Source: Dasypus novemcinctus
Taxonomy: Eukaryota > Chordata > Mammalia > Cingulata > Dasypodidae
Assembly (NCBI RefSeq): GCF_030445035.2
Contig: NC_080689.1
Coordinates: forward strand, 24,333,278 to 24,397,277
Direction: 5' to 3'
Length of the DNA stretch: 64,000 nt
Positions 12,710-23,384 of the stretch are shown in pieces; within the stretch, counting starts at the first letter, position 1, and every line of letters begins with the position of its first letter. The position numbers and the translations under genes were made by a program. The notes below the pieces were generated by a model, which saw only the letters and a list, made by a program, of their open reading frames with translations, made no database searches and was not told the origin of the DNA.

Positions 12710-15700
12710 TTTCACTTTCTTGATGATGTCCTTTAAATCACGAAAGGATTTACGTTTGAAGAGGTCATTTATCCCTGTTTTCTTTCATTGCTCATGCTTT
12801 TGATGTAAGGTTTAAGAATGCAACACCTACCACTAGGTCTTGAAGATGTTTTCCTACATTTTCTTCTAGAAGCATTGTGGTTCTATCTTTTCTTTTTAGA
12901 TCTTTGGTTCATTTTGAGTTAATTTTTGTATTAGGTGTGAGATATTTCTTCTTTTGGCTATGGATATCCAGTTCTCCCAGCCACCATTTGTTGAATGGAC
13001 TGTTCTAACCCAGCTGGGTGGGTTTGAGAGGCTTGTCAAAAATTACTTGACCGTAGATGTGAGGGTCTGTTTCTCAACCACTAATTTGGTTCCCATGGTC
13101 TATGTGTCTGTCTTTATGCCAGTACCATGCTGTTTTTACCACTGTAGCTAGGTAATACGATTTAAAGTCCAGAAGTAAATGTCTTCCAACTTTGCTTTTC
13201 CTTTTTAAGATGTTTCTGGTTATTCGGTGTCCCTTTACCCTTCCAAATACATTTGATAATTGTGTTTTCCATTTCTTTAAAAAATGCTGGTAGAATTGTT
13301 ATCAGGATTACAATTGAATCTGTATATCAATTTTGGTAGAAATGATATGTTAATGATATTTAGTCTTCTGATCCATGAGCAGGGAATGTTTTTCCAATTA
13401 TTTCGGTCTTTTAAATTTTCTTTTAGCAGTGCATTGCAATTTTCTAGATACAATTGCTTTACATCCTTGGTTAACTTTATTCCTAAATATTTTATTCTTT
13501 TAGTTGCTATTGTAAATGGATTTTTTTTCCCCTGAATTCCTCCTCAGATTGCGTATTACTAGTGTATAGAAAAACACCACTGATTTTTGCATGTTGATCT
13601 TGTATCCTGCCACTTTGCTGAACTCATCTATTAGTTCAAGTAGCTTTGTTGTAGATATTTCAGGATTTTCTAAATATAGGACCATGGCATTTGTAAATAG
13701 TGAGAGTTTGACTTCCTCTTTTCCTATTTGGATGCCTTTTATTTCTTTTTCTTACCTAATAAACCTAGCTAGAACGTCTAGTACAATATTGAATAACAAT
13801 GGTGACAATGGGCATCCTTCTCTTGTCCTTGATCTCAGTGGGAAAGCTTTCAAACTTTTACCATTGAGTACAATGTTAGCTGTGGGTTTCTCATACATGG
13901 CCTTTATCATGTTGAGAAAGTTTTCTTCAAGTCCTATTTTTGTAATATTTTTATCAAGATAGGATGCCATATTTTGTCAAATGCTTTTTTTGTATCAATC
14001 AATAGGATCACGTGATTTTTCTTTGATTCATTAATGTGGTGTATTATGCTAATTGATTCTCTTGTGTTGAACCACCCTTGCATACCTGGGATAAAACCCA
14101 CATGATCATGATGAATAATTCTTTAAATGTGTTGTTGGAGTCAATCATCAAGTATTTTGTTGAGGAATTTTGCACTAGAGAAATGGATCTGTAATTTTCT
14201 TTTTTTGTAATATCTTCATCTGGCCTTGGTATTAGGGTGATATTGGCTTTATAGAATGAGTTTGGTAGCATTCCTTCTTGTTCAGTTTTTTGAAAGAGCT
14301 TGAGTAAGATTGGCATTAAATCTTCATTGAATGCTTGGTAGAACACAGCTGTGAAACTATCTCATCCCAGGCTTTTCATTTTAGGAATTGTTTGATGACT
14401 GTTTCAATCTCTCCTTGTGATTGGTTTTTTGAGGTCTTCTATTTCTTCTACAATCAGTGTAGGTTGTTTGTACAAGGCTAGGAATTTTTCCTTTTCATCT
14501 AGGTTGTCTAATTTGCTGGAAAACAGTTATTCATATTATTTTCTTATGATATTTTTTATTTCTGTAGGGTCATAGTGCCCCCTTTAATTCTTATTTTTTT
14601 TTAATTTGCATCTTCTCTTTTTTTTCATTGTTAATCTAGCTAAGTGTTTGTTGATTTTATTGATCTTCTCAAAGAACCAGCTTTTGGTTTTGTTGATTTT
14701 CTCTATTGCTTTTTTTGTTCTCAATTTCATTTATATCTGCTCTAATCTTTGTTAGTTCTTTCTTTTTACTTGCTTTGGGACTGGTTTGCTGTTCTTTTTC
14801 TAGTTTCTCCATGTGTTCAGTTAGGTATTTGATTTTAGTTCTTTCTTCTTTTTTAATATAGGCATTGAGGACTATAAAGTTCCCTCTTGATACTGCCTTC
14901 ACTGTATTCCATAAGTTTTGATAAGTGTGTTCTCATTTTCAGTTGTCTCGAGGTATCTAATTTCTTTGCAATTTCTTCTTTGACCTACCAAGTGTGTTGT
15001 TTAGCCTCCGTATATTTGTGATTTCCCATATATTTGTGATTTCCCATATATTTGTGTTTATTACTGATTCCCAGCTTTATTCCATTATGGTCATTCTCTT
15101 AAATTTATTGAGGCTGCTTTGTGGCCCAACATGTGGTCTATCCTGGAGAAATATCCATGAGCCCTTGAAAGGAATGTATAACCTACTAATTTGGGATGCA
15201 ATGTTCTGTATGTATCTGCCAGGTCCAGCTTATCATATTGTTCAATTCTGTTTCCTTCTTAATCTTCTGTTTAGTTATTCTATCTATTTTTGCATTGAAG
15301 TCTCTATTATTACAGAGATTTCTAGTTCTCCCTTCAGTTTTGCCAGAGTTTGCCTCCTGTATTTTGGGGCACCCTTGTTAGGTACATAGATACTTATGAC
15401 TGTTATTTCTTCCTTTCAGATTGGCCTGCTGCATCTCTTATCACTTTTTTCCATTTAAAGTCTGTTTTATCCAATAGCACTATAGCTACCCCTGCGCTCT
15501 TTTGTTACTATTTGCATGAAATACCTTTTTCCAACCTTTCACTTAAGTCTATTTGCATCCTTTGGTTTAACATGAGTCTCCTGCAAACAGCATAAGGATG
15601 GCTCATGTTTTCTTAACCATTCTGTCAGCCTATGTCTTTTGATTGGTAAGTTTAATCCATTAACATTCAATGATATTACTGTAAAGACATTACTTACTTC

Positions 15701-16107
15701 AGCCATTTTATCCTTTGACTTTCATATGTCATATCTTATTTTTGTTTATCTTTTTACCCTTTTGGTTGTTCTTTCTGATAGTTTTCACTACTGCACTCTC
15801 TTCAAAGCCTCTCTTTCTTTTCATTTCTTTTCTGGCTGAAGAACTTCTTTTAGTGTTGCCCAAAGAGCTGGATTCTCGTTTACAATCTCTCGTATTTTCT
15901 CTTTATCAGTGACTATTTTAAACTCACCATCATCTTTGAAGCCAGGTAAAGAATTCTTGGCTGCTAATTCTTCTCTTCCAATATCTTATTTATAGCATAA
16001 CACTGCCTTCTCACCTCCATGGTTTCTGAAGAGAAAGTCACACTAAGTATTATTGGATGTCTCTTATGTGTGAGATTTTGCTTCTCCCTTGCTGCTTTCA
16101 GAATTTT

Positions 16108-17718
16108 TTTTTACACCTGTGGCATTTTTTTAAATAAAGCTTTTTAAATTGAAGTTAATAGATCACATGGAACATTACATTAAAAAAACATAAGAGAGGG
16201 AAGCGGACTTGGCCCAATGGATAGGGGGTCCGCCTGCCACATGGGAGGTCCGTGGTTCAAACCCCAGGCCTCCTTGACCCATGTGGAGTTGGCCCATGCG
16301 CAGTACTGATGCGCACAAGGAGTGCCCTGCCATGCAGGGGTGTCTCCCGTGTGGGAGCCCCATATGCAAGGAGTGTGTCCTGTAAGGAGAGCCGCCCAGT
16401 GCGAAAGAAAGTGCAGCCTGCCCAAGAATGGTGCCACACACATGGAGAGCTGACACACAAGATGACGCAACAAAAAGAAACACAGATTCCTTGTGCCACT
16501 GATAAGGATGGGGCGGTCACAGAGGGGCACGCAGCGGATGGACACAGAGAACAGACAACTGGGGGGGCGGGGAAGGGGAGAGAAATAAATAAAAAATAAA
16601 TCTTTTAAAAAAACAAAAACATAAGAGGTTCCCATATAACACACACCCCATTCCCCCGCCGCCATCATTTTTGTAAATTGTATTTTTTTAAAGATACATA
16701 CATCACAAAAAAGATTACATTATAAAAAACATGAGAGGTTCCCATATACCCCCATCCACCCACCCAACTCCTCCCACACCAACAACCTCCCCCATCATTA
16801 TGGCACACTCATCGCACTTGGCGAACACATTTTGGAGCACTGCTGTACCACGTGGATAATAGTTGACTCTGTAGTTCACACTCTCCCCCAGTACATTCAG
16901 TGGGTTATGGCAGGACATATAATGTCTAGCATCTGACCCTGTAATATCATTTAGGACAACTCCAAAGTCCCAAAAATGCCCCCTCATCACATCTCTTCTT
17001 CCCAGTCCCTGCCCTCAGCAACTACTGTGGCCACTTTCTCCCTGTTGATGATACAATTTCTTCTATTAGCAGTCACAGAAGTTTTATAGCAGAATATCAG
17101 TAAGTCCACTCTAATCCATATTTTATTCCTCCATTCTGTTGGCCCTGGGATGGTGATGTCCACTCCATCTCTATATTGAGAGGGGGCTTAGAGTCTTCAT
17201 GGATGATAGATCCAATTCTCCTGCTTGTACTTGTAGGCACTCTCAGGTCCCTGGTGTGGTGATTGACCATCTTCACCTCCCTGTTAGCTGACCTGCATAA
17301 GTCCAATGAACCAAAGAGTAGGAGCTGCAACTCTGCCGAGGCTCAGGACCCAGCTGGCACATGGACAGTCCAGAGATTAAAGTCTCCTGGGTATACACCA
17401 AAGGTTCATTAAAAGTGATAGAAGAGGCATGTGTAGAAAGGTCATATCTGAGTCCAACTCCACCACACTCAGAGACACAAATTCCAAAGTAGGGCCCACT
17501 GACATGGTACTGAGCTCCAGAGCTATCTGTCATGACCATATCCCTGTGGGTCTCCATAGACCTCAGGAGAACCAGTACCTGGGGTTGTACCCACTTTGGC
17601 TTTTTCTGGGGTCCTCCTAAGGAGTGCGTAAGCGAGACCCCTCTGATGACCTCCTGACTCTTTTTTGAAGACTCTAAGCCATATAAACTCATTTGACTTT
17701 GCCATTTCCCCTTTTATT
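16108..17718 (-). mobile_element. Unnamed retroposed repeat, copy 1 (inside L1 ORF1)
   Basis: About 1.2 kb of non-L1 sequence (excluding the SINE inside it) inserted in the L1 ORF1. Flanks are AGAATTTT at 16100-16107 and 17719-17726. The T-run at 16108-16112 is the complement of an A-tail, so it was copied by target-primed reverse transcription. Its 3' tail motif (ATATGGGAACCTCTCATG then AATGTAATCTTTTT) appears twice in tandem. A frame of 139 codons (17273-17692, minus strand) is open but matches no family I know. Related copies are at 21955-23085 and 42848-43540. Confidence 0.7.
16197..16618 (+). mobile_element. DAS-type SINE, full length
   Basis: Plus-strand SINE starting GGGAAGCGGACTTGGCCCA with a tRNA-like B box (GGTTCAAACCCC), a long body and an A-rich tail. 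Target duplications ACATAAGAG lie at 16188-16196 and 16619-16627. It is nested inside the unnamed repeat, which is nested inside the L1. Confidence 0.92.
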
Positions 17719-18080
17719 AGAATTTTCTCTTTATCTTTGGCATTTGGCATTCCGAATAGTATCTATCTTGGGATAGGCATGTTTGGATTTATACTGATTG
17801 GAGTATGCTGTTCCTGTATATTCATGTCTTTCATGAGAGTTGGGAAATTGTCAACCATTATTTCCTCAAATACTCTTTCTGCCCCTTTTTCCTTATCTTC
17901 TTCTGGAACTCCCATTAACATGTATGCTGGTGCACTTCATGCTATCATTCAATTCATGAGCCCCTGATCAATTTTTTTCCCATTCTTTTCTGTGTTCTTT
18001 CCATTTTCAGCTGTTCTGTCCTCTGTCACTAATTCCTCTTCCTTGATTTCAACTTTGTTGTATGCCTCTATTGTATTTTT

Positions 18081-18485
18081 TATTTTTTAAAGATTTATTT
18101 TATTTCTCTCCCCTCCCCCCCACCCCTGTTGTCTGTTCTCTGTGTCCATCTGCTGCACATTCTTTTTGTCCGCTTCTGTTGTCAGTGGCATGGGAATCTC
18201 TTTCTTTTTGTTGCATCATCTTGCTGCATCAGCTCTCTGTGTGTGCAGCACCACTCCTGGGCAGGCTGCACCTTCTTTCGTGCTGGGTGGCTCTCCCTAC
18301 AGGGTGCACTCCTTGCACGCGGGGCTCCCCTATGCGGGGGGCACCCCTGCATGGCATGGCACTCCTTGCACACATCAGCACTGCACGTGGGCCAGCTCCA
18401 CACAGGTCAAGGAGGGCCAGGGTTTGAACCGCTGGTCTACCATGTGGTAGATGGACGCCCTATCCACTGGGCAAAGTCCACTTCC
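18081..18485 (-). mobile_element. DAS-type SINE, full length
   Basis: Minus-strand SINE inserted in the L1 ORF1 5' region. Perfect 15-bp target duplications CTCTATTGTATTTTT flank it at 18066-18080 and 18486-18500. Confidence 0.92.
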
Positions 18486-19725
18486 CTCTATTGTATTTTT
18501 AATCTCACTTATCTTTCATTCCCATAAGCTCTATTTTTCTAAGGTTTCAAATTTTTCTTTGTTTTCACCCAATGTCTTCTTATTTTATTTCTTTAGCCAT
18601 GTTGTCCTTCACTTCCATGATTTGATTAAGGAGATTTGTATGAACCTTCAATAGTTAGCTGTTTCAAGTTCTGTGTCTGGCCTGGAGCTTTGATTTGTTC
18701 CTTCGCCTGAAATATGTCTTCCTTTTTCCTAGTATGGCTTGTGTTTTATTGACTGATGTCTAGGCATCTGATTATGATGCTGAGTTTACTCTGGTATTCA
18801 GTTTCTCTCTCTTGCCTAGGGATTTACTGTTAAGTAGCAGAGTGGTACCACTGTTCTTTGACTCTTGGTTCAACTTGTTCTAGATATTTAGGATTGCCCC
18901 TGCTTTACTACTGAAACCAGGGCTAAGGACCCAGTAATGGGGTAGGTACAGGCCAGTTTCTAAGGCCTTGGGTAGATGGGAAGTAAAGGTATCTGCTTGC
19001 CTCATTTATTTTTCTTTTTGTGCACTTTTCTGGTCTGCCAGTAGGTGGTGCTCTTCGACAGACTTCTCAACTGGTGCTAGGGGGATTGCACTCAGTGTAA
19101 CTCCAAGGTGGACAGGTAGTGCAGAAGCAATGTCCTGAGGTTGGACTAAACCTCACAAACTTTCTCAGGAGCTGTTATCCCTTGGATGCGCAATCCTCTC
19201 TCCCTCTGCCCCTTCAGCAACCAGTCCAGGGAACCAGGGATGGTGTTTGAGAAGGCAAATTACCTTTAGCTCCCTGCTGGTTCTCAGGGCAAACATTGTT
19301 GTTGCCTCACATTGCCTGGAAAGGTGCAACTCCTCCAACACAGCTTACCAAGTTCACTGGCCAAAATCTGAATTTGCTATAGGCTGTGTCTCTCCCTCTC
19401 CCTTCTCTTGGGAAGGAGAACCACTGCCAACCCCTCAGTCTGTAGCCACTGCAGTCCACTCCAAGGGTGGGGGAATGGGTGCCACCTGCTGCTACTGCAG
19501 CTTTACACAAGAGATTTTTCCAGCCAAGACTCCTTTCCTTCACCCCTCTCTCTCTGGGGTGGTGTCTCACCTTCCCCTGGTATCCTAAGCCTCAGAGCAG
19601 CCCTTCAGTCTCCCTGTCCTCTAGCTATTTTTTTTTTCTGGGTGAAAAGTGCTCCCTCTGTTGCTCTAATCCTTTGTCTTCCTAGAAATCCTGGCTATCA
19701 TCTTTAGTTTAACTCTTTAAAAAAT

Positions 19726-20830
19726 TTGTCTTTGACCTTTATTGACATTTTAAGTACAATATCATACCTCTCCCAAGAGGGCTTTTAGAGAATGTGTATT
19801 CTCCAACACAACTCCTCACTGCAGCTCCCCACACACATTGGCTTTTGAGAGCAACCCTGTTTCCTTCTCAACTGGTGGCCTCTAAGTCCACTTCTCCCTC
19901 ACTTCCAGTACTTCTGTGGTATCTGAGTTCTGATACTCAATGTCTGGGTTCTCTGGTTCTAGAAAGGAGTCCATAAAACTATTGCTTGGCCAGGCAGTCT
20001 GTAGGCTGAATAAATACATCACACATGTAGAAATATGACTATTTTCCAAATGTCTACTGTGCTGCTACTATGGGTCAAATACCATGTCCTTACCGAGCCT
20101 TAACAGAATTCCTAGTTGGTTTTTGTCAGGCATTTTTTCAACAGATACTATGACTGCAACAAGGAAGAGAACTTTTTGAACCTTATAAAAAGTAGGCCTT
20201 GTGTACGAAAAGATTGGAAAAACACATTTGAGAACTGACCCTTAATTTTTTATGTATATGCAGAGTATCTTCAAAATCTATAATTCATGTAGCATGGAAC
20301 ACTGGCCACCTTGAGCACATCTAATCCTCTTAGCCCCCAAGTAGCTGAGAAGAAGCTAAAGAAATGAACAGAATCCTCTATGTAAGGCAGGAAGAGTATC
20401 AAGGAGACTTGGATACAGAGCATCTTCCTTCCACTGCCTTGACAGTACACTGACAGCCCATCTGCTTCCATACAACCAATCCCCAGAGCAGAGATTGTGC
20501 CTTCCACCACTTTTAGAATACCACAGGTTGCAGTTGAGCCCTAATAAACAAAGACAAAACACATACAAAGGGGACCAATAACTAGAAAGGGAAAATACAA
20601 CAGAATAATCAGAAAAGTATTTTAATGAAATAAGAGTTGAGTATGTGAAAGACAATTTGAAAAGTTAAATTAAGACCATGTAAAATTAAGACCATGTAAA
20701 TTAAGACAGCACACACAAAACAGATTTCCTCAACCTAAAACAAAAGGAAAGATCATTTGTGAGATTTGAATTGGTGACCTGAAAGTGGAAGAAATATCTC
20801 AAACCATGGATCAAAAATATTTCCTTAGCC
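19726..20830. other. Intergenic, nothing clear
   Basis: About 1.1 kb with no supported gene. A short direct repeat of ATTAAGACCATGTAAA occurs near 20670-20702. About 20030-20110 may be an old L2/MIR scrap. Confidence 0.4.
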
Positions 20831-21042
20831 GGGGAAGGGGAAGGGGAAGGGGAAGGGGAAGGGGAAGGGGAAGGGGAAGGGGAGGAAAGGGGGAAAGGAA
20901 AGGAAAAGGGGAAAAGGGGGAAAGGAGAAAAGGGGAAAGGGGGAAAGGGGGAAAGGGGGAAAGGGGGAAAGGGGGAAGGGGGAAAGGGGGAAAGGGAAAG
21001 GGAAAAGGAAAAGGAAAAGGAAAAGGAAAGGAAGAAAGGAGA
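20831..21042 (+). repeat. Polypurine microsatellite (GGGGAA / GGGAAA)n
   Basis: About 212 bases with only G and A on the plus strand. It starts as a clean hexamer array (GGGGAA) to about 20885, then drifts into GGGAAAGG, GGGGGAAA and GGAAAA variants. Long low-complexity frames on both strands come from this array and are not genes. Confidence 0.95.
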
Positions 21043-21216
21043 GCACATGACATGCAAAGTAAAAAGATTCTGGTTAGCATCAAACTTCTCATCTATAACA
21101 CTAGAAACTAGAATAAGGTAGCTGTTATCAGACCACTGGATAAAAAGAGCTATAACCCCAAAATACTAATAACTATTAGAATGAAAAAAAGAAAGTAGAG
21201 AATATATTTCCCCATC

Positions 21217-21790
21217 TGTCTTTGTTTGCCACAGGGCTGTCAATACAAAGTACCAGAAATGGGTTGACATTTATAATGGGAATTTTATTAGAGAAAAAAC
21301 TTATAGTTCCTAGGCCATGAAATTACCAAACCAAGGCACCAATAAAGGTGTTTTCTCAGCAGACAGCTTCTGTTGATCCTGGTATTCTGGAAGGTCTACT
21401 GGACACTCTCTACTTTCTCCTTGAGCTTAGTAGTAGCTATCAAGCATCTCTCCCTGGGCCTCATCTCCTTAATCCTTTTGAGGCTTTTTTTTTCTGCAGC
21501 TGTAGGCAAACCTGGAGTCCTCTCTCTCAAATGTCAGGTTAAATAGACAGGTCTCTTTTTCTGTTTCATTGTGTGTTCTCCATTTATATAAGACCCAGCA
21601 AGAGGGAGAAGACCCAATTTGTGACACCTCACTGACATATCCCAATCAAAAGTGAGCTAATCAAGTGATCTAACCAAGGTCCCTTAACCAAATCTAATGC
21701 AATCAAAGGGTCTCACACCCACAGGAATGGATTGGTTAAAAAACAATCTTTTTTTTTTTTTTTTTGGTTCACCAATTTCAAACTGTCACA
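21217..21790. repeat. LTR-like interspersed repeat
   Basis: From GCCACAGGGCTGTCAATACA (after about 21228) to CAAACTGTCACAG. The layout (ACAAAGTACCAGAAATGGGT, an internal TATATAAGACCC, ATCAAGTGATCTAACCAAGG) resembles a reverse-oriented MaLR-like LTR, but I cannot name it. A T-run at 21749-21766 lies near its end. Confidence 0.5.
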
Positions 21791-21954
21791 GTATCTGAGA
21801 AAAATACTGAGAACCAACAAGAAATGACTCGTAACAGAGACTTCAAGGTAGAGAAGATAAATGCTGCAAAAAGGGGTGATCTTTTTGGTACTTTCCAGTT
21901 TAAGGCTATTACTAATAGTGTCATTATAAACACTCTAAAACATATCTTTTAAAA

Positions 21955-23085
21955 ATGTTTTTTAAAATGTTTATTTTTTAAAAGATACTTAGATTACACA
22001 AAATATTACACAAAAAATAAGGAATTCCCATATGCCCCATTCCCCATACCTCCCACCGTTACCCACATTAACAGCTTTTCATTAGTGTGGTACATTCATT
22101 GCAATTGATGAATACATTTGGAGCACTGCCACTAAGCATGGATTATAGTTTACATTGTAATTTACACTGTCTCCCACTCCATTTTGTAGGCTATGGAAAG
22201 ATATATAATGGCCTGTATCTGTCATTACAACGTCATTCAGGACAATTCCAAGTCCCAAAATGCCCCCCTTGTACCCCTTTTTCCCTCCTCTTGTCTTCAG
22301 CACCTCCAGTGGCCACTGTCTCTACATCAATGATATAATTTCTTCCATTGCTAGAGTCACAAATCTATAGTAGAATACCAGTAAGTCCACTCTAGTCCAT
22401 ATTTTATTCCCCAATCCTGAGGATTCTGGGATGGTGATGCCCACTCCACCTCTAATTGAGAGGGGGCCTTGATCCCATATGACTGATGAATGGGACTCTC
22501 TTGGTTCCTTGGTATGGTGGCTGTCCATCCTCACCTCCTTGTTAGTTGTCCTGAGTGAGTCCAATAAGCTGGAGAGGAGTTGTTTCAACTCCACTGAGGC
22601 TCAGGACCCAGCTGGCACATGGACAGCCCAAAGATTCAAATCTCTTGGACATACATCTACCAACTCCAGCACCAACAATAGGTTTAAACAGAAGGGACAG
22701 ACGAGGCATGTGGAAAGAAGTCACATCTGAGTCCAACTCTGTCACACTCAAGAGCACAAACACCCACTGGTGAGGCACCAAAATCCAGAGCTATCTGCCA
22801 TGGACTTTGGTGTCTCCAGAGTCCTCTGGAAGTCCCACTATTTGAGGTAGTATCTGCTTTGGCAGTCTATGAGATCCTACTGAGACATGAGTAAGCATTA
22901 CCTCTGGGATGACCTCCTGACTCACTTTGAAGTCTCTTAGCCATATAAAGTCATTTGTCTTTACCTATTCCCCCTTTTATTCAAGGGTTTTTTCCAGTTG
23001 CATTGCTCTTTGGTGTTTGGTAGTAATCCATCAGTGCCAGGGAGGCTCATCCCCAGGAGTTATGTCCCACACTTGGGGGAATAGA
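21955..23085 (-). mobile_element. Unnamed repeat, copy 2 (longest)
   Basis: Minus-strand copy with the A-rich 3' end near 21955 and the 5' part extending past the start of copy 1, to about 23085 (TCATCCCCAGGAGTTATGTC complement). It shares with copy 1 the GTGACAGAGTTGGACTCAGA, CTGTCCATGTGCCAGCTGGG and TGTCCTGAATGA blocks. The frame 22542-22781 is open for 79 codons. Confidence 0.7.
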
Positions 23086-23094
23086 ACGTATCTT

Positions 23095-23300
23095 CTAATG
23101 AACATATGTGTGCAGTTTTATTGGGTATATATACCTAGGAGTGGAATTACTAGATGCCATCAAATAAATATTTTCAGGCTAGTAGATTCTGCCAAACATT
23201 TTCCAAAGTATTTGAATCAATTAATTCTCACTAGCATTCAATGAGCATTCTCATTATTCCAATATCTTTGACATATCTGCATAATTTTTACACCTGATAG
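23095..23300 (-). mobile_element. L1M fragment
   Basis: Contains TTGGGTATATATACCTAGGAGTGG, the antisense of the well-known L1 3' region with its 'AGGTATATACCC' block. Old and short. Confidence 0.6.
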
Positions 23301-23384
23301 TCCATGAACAAAAATTATAGACTAATCTTACAAATATGCATGGTAAAGTTTTAAATAAATAAGCACTGAAACACAGATTTGTAA

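Larger units (their letters stand above)
12710..19725 (-). mobile_element. Near full-length L1 LINE, minus strand, with nested insertions
   Basis: Running right to left: a GC-rich 5' UTR (about 19725-18650), ORF1 start region (about 18650-18486), ORF1 middle (18065-17727), ORF1 3' end (16099-15950), the inter-ORF spacer, and ORF2 from about 15670 down to 12710. ORF2 pieces include the N-terminal SLNVNGLNLP-like start with LQETH-like endonuclease text near 15560-15680, and the reverse-transcriptase region near 13600-14000 (complement of frames containing [13 protein letters not shown]). Both ORFs have stops and frameshifts. The last part of ORF2, the 3' UTR and the A-tail are missing at 12710. 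The element is interrupted at 18081-18485 by a SINE and at 16108-17718 by another retroposed repeat. Confidence 0.88.

Noticed and set aside
13752-13970. A stand-alone reverse-transcriptase gene
   Set aside because: The fragment is part of the disrupted L1 ORF2 on the minus strand.
20785-21111. Gly-Arg-rich and Pro-Phe-rich proteins on both strands
   Set aside because: These are translations of the polypurine microsatellite with no codon structure.
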